Assembly: GCF_963169125.1 (NCBI RefSeq)
Contig: NC_084794.1
Coordinates: forward strand, 157,180,858 to 157,244,857
Source of the DNA: Humulus lupulus
Lineage: Eukaryota > Streptophyta > Magnoliopsida > Rosales > Cannabaceae
Length of the DNA stretch: 64,000 nucleotides
Direction: 5' to 3'
Both the position numbers and the translations under genes were made by a program. This document shows, one piece after another, positions 49,081-60,984 of this stretch; the stretch's first letter is position 1, and each line of letters opens with the position of its first letter. Under the pieces are notes generated by a model. That model saw only the letters and a program-made list of their open reading frames with translations, was not told the DNA's origin and did not search any database.

Positions 49081-49399
49081 TGCAATGTGTCTTACCTGGC
49101 CTTTCTACACTGACCATGACTTCGCTTGACTTATGGCATAGCTCTATGGTGTATTTTTCTAGCTCCTTGCTACTTTCTCCTGAGAGGTGCGGACCTCCTA
49201 CATTGATTTGAGGATGATTTTAGTTCTGGCCTTGACGATTGTCCACAAACCAGCCGAGGTCTCCCTTTCAGATGAAGAATTCAATTTCACCTTACAGCTG
49301 GTGGCATTCGTTGGTTCATGCGTGTGATCTCGATGGAATCAACATAACTTGTTTTGGTCCCTCTTACACTTTCCTTATAGGCGAAGGTTGCCAGTACGG

Positions 49400-50549
49400 G
49401 GCTTGATTTTCTGGAGCTTCGAAAACTTCCTCCCAAGTTTGTATCAGGGCAGTGTAGTTTGTGAATTTTGGTTCAAACTTAAACTACTTGTCGTTTTTCT
49501 TAGGCATTTTGTTGTTTTTTGTCCTTGGGTGACTTCCGATAGACTTTATTGGGTATTTCCAAAACCACTGCTTTGCAACGCCAACTAGGGTTGCTAGGAA
49601 AATCTTATAGCGATCATTCTCAGAGACCCTTGCAATCTCCATTTGAGTTTTAAAATTGTTGATATGCTCCAAAGAGTCTCCCTTCCTATCGTAGGTCACC
49701 ATGAAAAACAACATAAAGTGCACTGGTGTAGCGGCGTTACCGATCTCAAGAGCGAATAGGCATGCTCATTTTGACCATTATTTGGCTCTTCCATGTTTCT
49801 CTCCCCTATCTCCTGGATCTCCCTTTGTAAGTATTTTAGCTGGGAGAGAATTGGATCCAAGGAGCCAATTGTACAAGTCCGGGTACAACGCAAGTCGTTG
49901 TCACAAACCTGGATTCCACACGACCCTTGGATTAGCTCAACCATCTCATTTTTTATTGTTCAACTTGTTGCATAGATTGGGATCATTCCTAATCTAGAAT
50001 CTATTTCTCAGGCGATCAAAAATGTTGCAACTATCAGTTTGTCATTGCATTTGTAGAGGTCATCATGTATTTAATGACTGCTAGATTGGGCTCCTCCGTA
50101 AAACTGAGGGATATGGAGAGCTTCCATGTTTGGAGGCGGAATTGACCCATTCTTCCTCAGCTAATCGACCCTACTCCAAGGGAATTTTTTTCCATCAAGG
50201 GGATCAGCATTCTCAGGTTGTGTAGGAGCTAGCTATTCACCATTCCCAATTGACACCCTCTAGCGAGTTCGGCTACGCTTCCTACAATTCATCAAAAGTT
50301 GTACCTCACTGCCTATAGGTGTCATAACATTGGAACATTGTTGACTTGTTTTTCCAGCTATATGGAGCATAGTCTCAAGAGCTAGTGTTGCCTCTCTCTA
50401 TCTTTTTGTGGCCTCCCATTGAGTGTGCTCAACTTCTCTGCATTGTGCCACTATCGTTGCAACATTTGTGGGTCACATTCAAGCCAATTTTGCTTGCATG
50501 GTCGCTAAGGCCCCCGCATGTCCAGTAGATTTTTGTCGGGTTGGAAGCC
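49400..50549 (-). pseudogene. Tat-lineage gag, decayed and 5'-truncated
   Basis: The gag domain remnant reads GDSLEHINNFKTQMEIA and 'LVGVAKQWFWKYP' (49484-49723), with upstream linker pieces at 49696-49944 and beyond. The 5' leader and 5' LTR expected to the right are absent; at 50550 an Athila-type LTR begins. Confidence 0.7.
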
Positions 50550-51770
50550 TGATAAGGGCATTTTGGATATTATACTTGTTATCCTTTCACATTTAGATAA
50601 TGTTAATTTCTAGTGTTTTTAGGTGTTCTTAGCTTTGTTTTACGAGTCTTTGATTTTTAAGCCATAAAATATTTTATAAGGTATTATTGATGAATATGAT
50701 GTATTTTTGTGGTTTGGAAATGATGTGCAATGGTAGGATTCGAGAAAATGCAGTTTGGGATGAGTTTGAAGTGTTTTTGAAGTCCGTACAGCTAAGTTTT
50801 GAGCTTAAAGTTGAAGATTACGAAGAAAAAGCACACGAGCAGAAAAAAAAGTCAGAAATGTTCCAGGTCGCGGCCGGAGCCCGATTTTCTGGAAAATACA
50901 TGTTCCAGTGGTCGCGGGTGCCAAGAAACATTGGCCGTGGCCGGTGATTAAATTTTCCTTAATTTTTTAATTTTAAAAGTATTTTTGAAAGGGCTATTAA
51001 AGGGGTTAGGGTTAACTTTTATAATAACTTTGGATTGTGAATTTTAGAGGTTAGAGCAGCAGAGGAGGAGAAAAGACATCATCATCTACATTCTTCAATC
51101 TTGTTTTTCTTTCTTCTCCAAACCCCCTATTTTCATTGAATGTTTATGTTTGTGAATATGAGTGTGATTATGGAGTAGTTTTCTTTGTAGTCGAGGGTTA
51201 TTTCAAAACCATATACATGAGAACTTGAATGCAATCATACATTTTATTCCTTTTATTCCCTTATATTAAATTGTTTCTATTTTTCTAATTTAATGCAATG
51301 AATGAGATCTTGTTAGGTGACCAACTAATTAGGGTTTTGCATTATTCTACTATCATCTTAGGATTTCTATTCACCTAATAGTTTAGGATTCTAAGTAGAG
51401 TTATAAATAGCAATTAGGATATTGTTACAAGTATCTTGATTGTGATGAAAAATAGAACCTAGGTTAAATGAATTGCATGCTAAATGAATTTGTATCCTAG
51501 ATTAAATTGTTTCCATAAAGTGTAATGCTTTTATTAGGTTAAATATATTGCATGATCAATGGGTTTATTGTTGGGTAAAAAATATTAATTAAGAGCGCTT
51601 AGCTTTAATTAATTATAATAGGAAAATAGGGAGAATTGACTGCTTAAGTGTTATCTGTGGGGCTAATACTTTAACTGGGAATATGGAATATTATTTGTCA
51701 TTGTTGATAGATTGATTGTAGAAGATGGAGAGTAATTCTTGAATATTTCTTTAATAACATTTTATCCTTA
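50550..51770 (+). repeat. Athila-type LTR, solo or truncated
   Basis: It starts TGATAAGGGCATTTTGG, a form typical of Athila LTRs, with a GC-rich insert (GTCGCGGCCGGAGCCC near 50867) about 320 bp in. The right edge is taken where the next LTR begins at 51771. No matching target duplication of AAGCC (50545-50549) is visible, so the 3' end is probably missing. It differs from the LTRs of the 24299-34748 element. Confidence 0.6.
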
Positions 51771-52028
51771 TGTAAGGCCCTGGTTAGCAAAGACCGTTAC
51801 ACTGTGTCTTAAAAATAGTACTTAACACGTTAAGTGAGTCATTTGGACTTAAATGTGTAATTCAAGACAAAATTAAGGTTAGGTATTAAAAATTTTAGTC
51901 AACGAAGTAATTATTTTTCAATAAAAATATTAAGTCTATACACGGGATCCCAAAAAGTGGCTATAGACTGATTAGAGACAAATAAAATACAAATTAGCCA
52001 TCCTAAGGGGTTCAATCCTCGTTCTTCC
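51771..52028 (-). repeat. Tekay-like LTR end fragment A
   Basis: TGTAAGGCCCTGGTTAGC at the left is the reverse complement of a Tekay-like LTR 3' terminus. Only 258 bp remain before the next LTR terminus. Confidence 0.65.
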
Positions 52029-52675
52029 TGTAACGCCCTACTTCATTAGAGCCGTTACTAAGTAAGTTAAAAATGTGCCATTAGCTCACTAATCATGGTT
52101 TTAGGTTAAAGTGTAGCTAAACTATAATAAAAGTCATTTAAAGCATTTAATATAAAAAATGTGGTCATTAATTGAAAACATAATGAGTTATACATTTAGG
52201 ATCCCAAAATATTGTTTAGAAAATACTTTACATCTCAAAATACATTTAAGGTCGACTTAGGCGAAAAATTTACAATTACATTACATCTTCCCAAAATAAA
52301 CCTGGCCGTGGCAGCTAGGTAAGTCGAACATGTACCCCTTGCTCCACACTCACCGTACTCATGGTTGGTCGACCTTTCCTTTGCCCTTACATGCACCATA
52401 GAGCACCCGTGAGTCAAAGCCCAGCAAGAAAACTCAATACAAAGCATATATCATATGCATAGCAATCCACAGTATACAAAAAAGCAGCCAACATGCTAAA
52501 CACATAGCGGCCAACGCCGTCGCAGACGCTTTACAGGCCCTGGGTTCGCGGTCTTCATTGAGAGGATGACTCCAGCATCCTAGGAGGGTCTCGCCCTAAT
52601 GGCCTGCACTCAACGTGCTCAACGCCATTCCCAACCCCTTGCCGTATTCGGCTTCCTTCCATTCGTGACCTTTGC
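52029..52675 (-). repeat. Tekay-like LTR end fragment B
   Basis: It begins TGTAACGCCCTACTTC and matches the first 650 bp of the LTR at 52676 with moderate divergence, then is cut by that LTR. Confidence 0.7.
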
Positions 52676-54833
52676 TGTAACGCCCCATTGCCTTCGAGCC
52701 GTTACTAAGTGAGTTTAAAATGTGCAATTAACTCGCTAATCGAGGTTTTAGGACAAAAATGTAATTAAACCCTAATCAGAGTAATAAACTTGAAAATAAA
52801 CCTTTCATTGAAAATTATAAAGCGTTTAACATTTGGGATCCCAAAAAAAAAATATTGTTTAGAAATATTTACGATTCCAAAATATAACCAGAGTCGGCTT
52901 AACGACAATTTAAGTTTAGTACAATCATCTCCCAAAAGTATCCTTGGCCGTGGTAGCCAGGCAGACCAGACATGTACGCGCCGCTCATCACGCTCACCAT
53001 ACTCAAGGTTGGTCAATTTTTCCCTTGCCTTTACGTGCACCATAGAGCACCCGTGAGCTAAAGCCCAGCAAGAAAACCCTCAGAAGCAGATAATATATGC
53101 ATATCTAACACTTAACATTTAAACAAGCTATCATCAAGCTATACACGTACAACCATGCCGTCCCAGGTTCTTTACTAGGCCCTGGGTTCGCGGTCCACAC
53201 CGTGAGGATATCCCAGGTATCCTTTGGGGTCTCGCTCTAGCAACTCGCACTCCGCGTGGTAAACGCTGCTCCCAGCCCCTTGCCGTTCTCGGCCTTCACT
53301 GTTCCCGGCCATCGTCGTTCATTCATTTATATGTACACACAGTATAACTAAACAGACACTCAAACACATATAAGTTCAATCAAAGGGCCACACCCTACAC
53401 CACAGTCATATAGGGCCAAGCTCTGCAACTCAATCATATAGGGCCGAGCCCTACAACTCAAGCTCTATGGGAACAGTAGTTTTCTTACCTGCGTCCTGAG
53501 CTTTCCAAGCACCGATGTCCCAAGCATAGTCCCCTAGTCTGAGCCTCGCTGAAACCCTAGTCACAACGCACCAACAATATCCATCCATCAAGTTCTAATC
53601 CATTAAATAACTTTGGGTCATAATTCTAGCCTCCGGGACATTGAATTCTATCAATCCGGGTGATAAAATCCATCCCGAGCCTTAACTATTGAATTCTCGA
53701 GCCTAAAACCTCTTTAAAACCCAAAGATGCACTAAGCGCGGCGGCCCTAAGAACCCATGCCGCGGCTCCCAGCTCAACCAGAGGCCTTGCCTCATTTTGC
53801 CCACATGTGCCGCGACCCTGCCTGTAGGGCGTCGTGGTGCGCCTCCACTTTCATGTGCCAAGGTGTTCTAAGGGGTCGCGGCTCAGCGAGAACAATGTCG
53901 CGGCCCGACCCCTCGAACCCAGAAAAATCCTGCATTTTCTCTTCTAAAACCAAGCCAATTATCTATAAAAGTTAACCTAACAATCCAAACAATCATCACA
54001 GAAGTTCTAACACAGCCTCAACATCAAAACCCAACAGAAACTAACTCCAAAACTCAACCAACAATCAAGAGCAAATCTCAACTTAGCTCACATGCATACT
54101 CTGAATTATCAACAGAAATTCAACATAATCTATCAAGTTAAGAGCTTACCTTTGCTTAGTTGAACCTCTAAGTTAATCTTCTAAGCTCCAAGCTTCACTT
54201 CCTCAAGGCTCCAGCCTTAAATTATGAATTTCCTAGCTCAAACTCCTCAAAGTTCCCCCTTGGTAAAGTTAAGAGAAAACAAGAGAAAGGGAAGAGGATT
54301 TTGGGTCGGTTTCTACAGGGTTTTGGGCACACCTTTGGTTTTTTTTTTTTTGTATTTATTTAGCCTCTAAGGTTACCTCAAGGCTCGGGGTACCAAAAAC
54401 GTCCCCGAGGGCAAAATGGTAAATTTCTCCAATATTCCCTCCTAAACATTCTAACCTCAAATATATTTCCAAATATTTATTTCCATAGCCCGATAATCCC
54501 ATAAAAATGTCTAATCACGAAATTACCCCTCGACTCGCCCCGAGTCGGATTTTCAATCCCGTTGTGACTTTCTAGCTAACCGCTCCCTAAGAATGTCTCG
54601 GATCGGGCAGCACAAATATATCACAATTATCACATTTATGCACTCAACGGGCTAAAATTACAATCATGCCCCTAATAACCAGATGGGGCCCACATGCATA
54701 TTTAATTCACTTAAACATGCATCTCTAATCACATATTAACACAAATTCACATATTATAACAGAAAATCACTTATTACCCTCCAGGCACGCTAATCAAGGC
54801 CCTAAGCCTTATTAGCAAATTTGGGTCATTACA
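52676..54833 (-). repeat. 3' LTR of minus-strand Tekay-like element
   Basis: A complete 2158-bp LTR: on the minus strand it begins TGTAATGACCCAAATTTGC and ends GGGGCGTTACA. Coding sequence for the chromodomain end of integrase lies 36 bp to its right. It matches the truncated 5' LTR at 59720-60984. It holds GC-rich blocks (GCGCGGCGGCCC, CATGCCGCGGC) near 53737-53765. Confidence 0.85.
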
Positions 54834-54868
54834 ACTATTGCCTCCATACAGAAATTTCGTTCTCGAAA

Positions 54869-56640
54869 TTACCTGAATAACTCAGGATATCGCTCCCACA
54901 TCTCAGATTCAAGTTCCCATGTCACCTCCTCGACCTTGATGTTCCTCCACAACACTTTCACCAAAGCGATGGTCTTGCTCCGTAAGAATTTGTCCTTCCG
55001 GTCGAGAATCTGAACCGACTTCTCATCATAAGACAAATCCTGATCCAACACCAAATTCTCATAACTCAGAACATGCATCGAATCAGACACATACTTCCAG
55101 AGCATGGACACGTGAAACACATCATGAACCTCTGACAAGGCTGGAGGCATCGTCAATCTGCAAGCTACCTCTCCAACCTGCTCCAGAATCTCAAAGGGGC
55201 CAACAAATCTAGGGCTCAACTTTCCCCGAAATCCAAATCGTTTCACTCCCCTTAAAGGTAAAACCCTAAGGAACACATGGTCACCAACCTGAAATTCCAC
55301 ACTCTTGTGTTTCAGGTCTAAGTAACTCTTCTGGAGACTCTGGGAGGCGAGGATTCGAGCTCTAATCTTCTCCACTGCCTCATTGGTCCTTTGAACCATC
55401 CCAAGACCTAAATACCTCCTTTCACCTGTCTCATCCCAATGGATAGGTGATCTGCACTTCCTCCCATAAAGCATCTCATACGGAGCCACTCCGATAGTCG
55501 CATGATAGCTGTTGTTGTATGAGAACTCAATCAAAGGGAGATACTTACTCCAAGATCCCCCAAAGTCTAGCACACAGGCTCGCAATATGTCCTCCAATAC
55601 CTGAATTGTCCTCTCTTTCTGACCATCTGTCTGAGGAGGATAGGTGGTACTAAACCATAACTGTGTACCCATAGCCTTTTTCAGACTCTCCCAGAACTTG
55701 GAGGTGAAGGTGGGGTCCCTGTCAGATACTATCGACCTTGGAGCCCCATACAGTCGAAAAATCTCCTTCACATATAACTCAGCATACTGCTCCACAGTAT
55801 AAGTCATCCTGACTGGTAAAAAGTGGGCGGACTTGGTGTACCTATCTACAATCACCCACATCGAATCATGCTATCCCACGGTCTTCGACAAACCAACCAT
55901 GAAGTCCATTGCGATATCTTCCCACTTCCACTCTGGAAAACCTAGGGCCTGCAGCAACCCTGCTGGCCTCTGATGTTCAACTTTGACCTGCTGGCAAGTT
56001 AGGCATTTGGCCAAATAATCCACCACATCCATCTTCATGCCTGACCACCAATATAAAGCTCTCAGATCCTGGTACATTTTCGTCGTACTCGAGTGTGAGG
56101 AATAGGGAGTGGTATACAGTTCATCTAAGATCTCCCGCCGGATATCAGAATTCTTTGGAATACATATCCGACCTTTGTACTTCAGCAACCCCATCTCCGA
56201 GATAGAGAAGTCCTTAGCCACTTCGACTAAGATGTTCTCCCTGTAACCCCTCAGCTGGGAATCATTCCTCTGTCCCTCCTTGATCCTCTCAAGGAGCATA
56301 GACTGAAGAGTGATGTTGGCTAACCGACCAACCACCAACTCTATACCCACTCTAGTCATTTCCTTAGCTAGCTTATCAAATATCTGTCTCAAACTGAACA
56401 GTTGTTCTGGGCCTTTCCGACACAATGCATCAACAACTACATTAGCCTTCCCAGGATGGTATAGTATGTCATAATCCTTAACCAACTCCAGCAAACGTCT
56501 CTGGCGCATATTCAGATCCTTTTGAGTAAAGAAGTACTTCAAACTCTTATGGTCGGTGTGAATCTCGCACTTCTCACCATATAGGAAATGTCTCCAAATC
56601 TTAAGTGCGAATACCACTGCTGCCAATTCTAGATCATGCG
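54869..56640 (-). pseudogene. Tekay-like RNase H end, integrase and chromodomain
   Basis: Two same-frame stretches (56626-55871 and 55861-54869) are separated by a single TAG at 55871. The first has RNase H (HTDHKSLKYF) and the integrase zinc module (CLTCQQVKVEHQRPAG). The second has the core with D,D,E motifs in 'VDRYTKSAHF', SDRDPTF and GQKERT, the GPF segment, and a chromodomain-like end ('ALVKVLWRNIKVEEVTWE'), which places it among chromoviruses. A second TAG precedes the RNase H segment at about 56669. Otherwise the integrase frame is well kept. Confidence 0.9.
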
Positions 56641-57560
56641 TGGGATATCTCTGTTCATACTCCTTTAACTATCTCGATGCGTAGGCTATCACCTTCCAAG
56701 CTTGCATCAGCACACACCCCAAACCCTGTCTGGAAGCATCACAATAAACCACGAATTTCTCATTGTCTATTGGTAAATTCAACACTGGCGCGGTGATCAG
56801 TCGCCGCTTCAACTCTTTGAAACTGTTCTCACATCTGTCTGTCCAATCATACTTTGTCTTCTTCTTTGTCAATTCTGTCAATGGTGTAGCTATCTTAGAG
56901 AACCCCTCAACCCTGCCAATCCCAGAAAACTCATCACTTCAGGAACATTGTTTGGTCTAGGCCAGTCCCTCACTGCCTCCATATTATTTGCGTCGACCAG
57001 AATCCCCTCCTTACTGACGATATGGCCCATAAATGTAACTTGTCGTAACCAGAATTCGCACTTGCTAAACTAACCATATAACCTATGCTCCCTTAACCGC
57101 TGCAATACCAAACGTAGATGTTGCTCATGCTCTGTCTCTGACTGAGAGTACACCAGAATGTCGTTGATGAACACAATCACAAACTTATCTAAATTTTCCT
57201 TGAAAACCCTATTCATCACGTCCATAAAAGCTGATGGGGCATTGGTTAATCCAAAGGACATAACCAAGAATTCATAGTGTCCATACCTTGTGCGAAAAGC
57301 GGTCTTTGGTATGTCCTCCTCTTTGATCCTTAACTGATGGTAACCTGACCAGAGATCTATCTTAGAAAACACTGTCTTTCCCTGCAGTTGGTCAAACAAA
57401 TCATCAACCCTAGGCAGTGGATACTTATTCTTAATGGTCAACTTGTTCAGCTCCCTGTAGTCAATACACATCATAAGAGATCCATCTTTCTTCTTGACAA
57501 ACAACATTTGTGCACCCTATGGCGAGAAACTCGGTCTGATGATCCCCAAATCCAGTAACT
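56641..57560 (-). pseudogene. Tekay-like reverse transcriptase
   Basis: The main frame (57507-57070) contains '[20 protein letters not shown]', '[20 protein letters not shown]' and the catalytic box, which reads [10 protein letters not shown]: the first Asp is Asn. Stops lie at 57070 and in the stretch just before the first block (57510-57560). A later piece (56881-56669) carries 'FKELKRRLITAPVL' and DASRQGLG. Confidence 0.88.
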
Positions 57561-57561
57561 C

Positions 57562-58290
57562 CTACAACTGAATCTTCAACTCCTTCAACTCCGCCGAAGC
57601 CATTCTGTAAGGTGTCCTAGATACTGGCTCTGCTTCTAGTACAAATTGTACAACAAAATCAATCTCCCGCTGCGGCCGCAGCCCTGGCAGATATGCTAGA
57701 AATAGATCTGGAAACTCGCATACCAGTTTAGTCTCCCCCGATCTAACTAACACAACCTTCGAGGTATCCACAACATTCGTTAGGAATCCTATGCAACCTT
57801 CCTGCATCAGGTCTCTAGCCTTTAGAGCTGAAATCATAAGTACCCGCAGTCCACTAGCTGTTCCCACAAATAGATAGGGTACCTCCCCTTCTGGTTCAAA
57901 AATCCCCATCCTGCGTTTGCAGTCAATCGTCGCCCCATACTTCGATAGCCAATCCATCCCTAGGTTCACATCGAAGTCATCCATTGCAAGTTCAAAAAAA
58001 TCAGCAAACAGTTCCCTACCATATACCTCTACTAGTAAAGCTCTAATCCACCTCCTAGGGACTACCAGTTCCCCAGTCGGCAACAAAGTATGAAAACCCC
58101 TAGCATACAAAACACTAGGTCTACACAGCTGATCTATCACTCTAGCAGACACAAACGAGTGAGTAGCTCCCGAATCAAACAATGCAGTATAAGAAGAACC
58201 ACCACTAGAAATCTGACCTATCACAACTGAGGGGCTAGCCTCCACCTCAGTCTGAGTCAAAGTAAACACCCTGGCAGGAGCGAGACTTTC
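57562..58290 (-). pseudogene. Tekay-like protease
   Basis: A 235-codon open frame includes catalytic [13 protein letters not shown], the 'NLGMDWLSKYGATIDCK' block, and the protease-RT linker 'LPGLRPQREIDF'. It continues in frame from gag across VFTLTQTE. The protease itself looks intact, but gag before it and RT after it are interrupted. Confidence 0.85.
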
Positions 58291-59379
58291 GCCCTGCTTC
58301 GGCTCCTCCTTCCTGGCTTGTGCGCAGTCCTTCTTCAGATGATTGGCACTCCCACAGACAAAGTAGGCCCTAATCCTGCATTCACCCTGATGTCATCGTC
58401 TGCACCGAGGACACACTAGAAAACTCCTCCAGTTGTCACTTCCTCCCTGAGGGCCACTAGAACCACCCCGTGCCTTCCTATATGAACTTGGAGGAACAAA
58501 GGAATCTGGGGCCTTCCTCTTCTACTCACTGGTGCCACTACCCCGACTGGATCCAATAAAAGGAGGTACTGTCCTCCTGGCATCGCTCCTAACAATGCTC
58601 TCTCTCCAAATCTGGTCCTCGGCCCCCTCAGCTGTAAGGGCCTTGTCTACAACCTAAGCATAAGTAGTAGTCTCTGGGTCTAAGGTGATCTTCACATCAC
58701 GGGAGATCGTAACATTCAATCCTCATACGAATCTGTCTCTTCTTGCTGCATCTGTCAGCACTAAATCTGGCGCATACTTCGGCAATCGGTCAAATTTCAG
58801 AGCATACTCTGTCATGGTCAATCGGTTCTGGGTCAGGTTGATAAACTCATCAACCTTCGCAGCTCGGACTGCAACACTATAATACTTCTTGTTGAAAATG
58901 TTCCTGAACTCCTCCCAGGTCATAGCTGCAATATTTCTCCTCCGAACTACTACATCCCAATAGATGCAGGCATCCTCTTTGAACTTGTAGCTTGCACAAG
59001 CAACCCTTTCGTTCCCCTCAACCCTCATAAAATAAAGAATAGAGGAGATCATATTCATCCACTACTCTGCCCGCAGTGGGTCTGGTCCACCCTCAAAGGT
59101 GGGAGGATGCTGCTTTCTGAAACTCTCATATAAAGGTTCCCACTTGTTCTATACAACAGGTTACACTGGCACTGGCGCCATAACCTACTGAATTGGCAAC
59201 CCAGTGACTTGTGGAGGGGCCTGTAGCCTCAACTGTCGAAGCTCTTCTTCTATTCATTGCAGCCTTGCTTCCATTTTGGCAAACATCTATTTCCAATTCT
59301 GTGGGGCAGGTGGAGGGTCCTGACCCTGGTTATCATCCTCGGCCCGACTGCCGCGGAGTCTAGATGATTGTCGAGGCAT
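58291..59379 (-). pseudogene. Tekay-like gag
   Basis: It starts at the ATG at 59377-59379 (MPRQSSRLRGSRAEDD), stops after about 30 codons, and resumes in the 111-codon frame 59058-58723 with 'WEEFRNIFNKKYYSVAVRAAK' and 'TMTEYALKFDRLPKYAPD'. The knuckle near 58340-58390 reads YFVCGSANHLKKDC: the first zinc-binding cysteine is tyrosine, unlike CFTCGRISHLRKDC in the copy at 60985. Confidence 0.8.
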
Positions 59380-59704
59380 CTCAACAAATATGCCTGCAAT
59401 CAATGACGCCACTCATCAGGCATGATAACAACATCCAAAACCACCTCCAAATCACATTAGTCAACCATGAGCAACAATCCACATAACACACAGATAACAT
59501 ATAACACACAACGGGCCATGCCCTGACATCATGCATACGTTAAATCATTCATCATGCTCTATATGGAATAAGCAGGAAAACAGGGCATTTAAGCACATAA
59601 TTAGACATAAAATTCAATTATTACCAACCAACCCTGAGTCGAGCTTGCCACTGATAGCGAGCGTACATGTTCGGTCATTCTCCAGAAACCATAAATCTTG
59701 GCTC

Positions 59705-59716
59705 GCTCTGATACCA
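59705..59716 (-). promoter_or_regulatory. Primer-binding site, tRNA-iMet
   Basis: TGGTATCAGAGC on the minus strand, 3 nt from the 5' LTR edge, matches the initiator tRNA-Met primer site exactly over 12 bases. Confidence 0.85.
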
Positions 59717-59719
59717 AGT

Positions 59720-60984
59720 TGTATCGCCCTACTACCTTAGAGCCATTACTAAGTGAGTTTAAAATGTGCAAATAATTAGCTAATCGAGGTTTTAGGACAA
59801 AAGTGTAATTAAACCATAATCAGAGTCATAAACTTGAAAATAAACCTTTTATTGAAAATTATAAAGCGTTTAGCATTTGGGATCCAAAAAAAAAAATATT
59901 GTTTAGAAATATTTACAATTTTAAAATATAACCAGAGTCGGCTAAACGACAAAATTTAAGTTTAGTACAAACATCTCCCAATTGTATCCCCAGTCGTGGC
60001 AGCCAGGCAGGCCAGACTAGACATGTACGCGCTGCTCATCACACTCACCATACTCAAGGTTGGTCGACTTTTCCCTTGCCTTTACCTGCACCATAGAGCA
60101 CCCGTGAGCCGAAGCCCAACAAGAAAACCCTCACAAGTAGATAGTATATTCATATCAAACATTTAACATATAAACAAACTATCATCAGGCTATACACATA
60201 CGACCATGCCGTCCCAGGCGCTTTACCAGGCCCTGGGTTCGCAGTCCGCACCGTGACGATATCCCAGGTATCCTTTGGGGTCCCGCCCTGGAAACTCGCA
60301 CTCCGCGTGCTAAACGCTGCTCCCAGCCCCTTGCCGTTCTCGGCCTCCGCCGTTCTCGGCCATCGCCGTTCGTTCATTTATATGTACACATAGTATATCT
60401 CAATAGATACTTAAACACATATAAGTTCAATCAAAGGGCCACACCCTGCAACACAGTCATATAGGACCAAGCCCTGCAATTCAATCATATAGGGTCGAGC
60501 CCTGCAACTCGAGATCTATGGGAACTGTAGTTTTCTTACCTACGTCCCGAGCTTTCCAAGCACCGATGTCCCAAGCATAGTCCCCTAGTCCAAGCCTCGC
60601 TGAAACCCTAGTCACAACGCACCAACAATATCCATCCATCAAGTTCTAATCCAATAAATAACTTTGAGTCATAATTCTAATCTCTAGGAAATTGAATTCT
60701 ATCAACTCGGGTGATAAAATCCATCTCGAGCCTAAAACCTCTTTAAAACCCAATGATGCACTAAGCGCTGCGGCCCTAAGAACCCATGCTGCGACACCTG
60801 GCTCAACAAGAAGCCCTGCCTCATTTTGCGTACATGCGCCGTGGCCCTGCCTGTAGAGAGTCGCGGCGCGCCTCCACTTTCAGACGCCCAGGTGTTCTAA
60901 GGGGCCGCAGCTCAGCAAGAACAATGCCGCGATCTGACCCCTCGAACCCAGAAAAATCCTCCATTTTCTCTTCTAAAACCAAGT
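59720..60984 (-). repeat. Truncated 5' LTR of Tekay-like element
   Basis: It begins TGTATCGCCCTAC (TGTAACGCC in the 3' LTR) and follows the 52676 LTR for about 1265 bp with scattered substitutions. A 22-bp segment between two CGAGCC repeats in the 3' LTR (53676-53703) is missing here near 60727. It stops at about 60984, where protease sequence of another copy begins. Confidence 0.8.
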
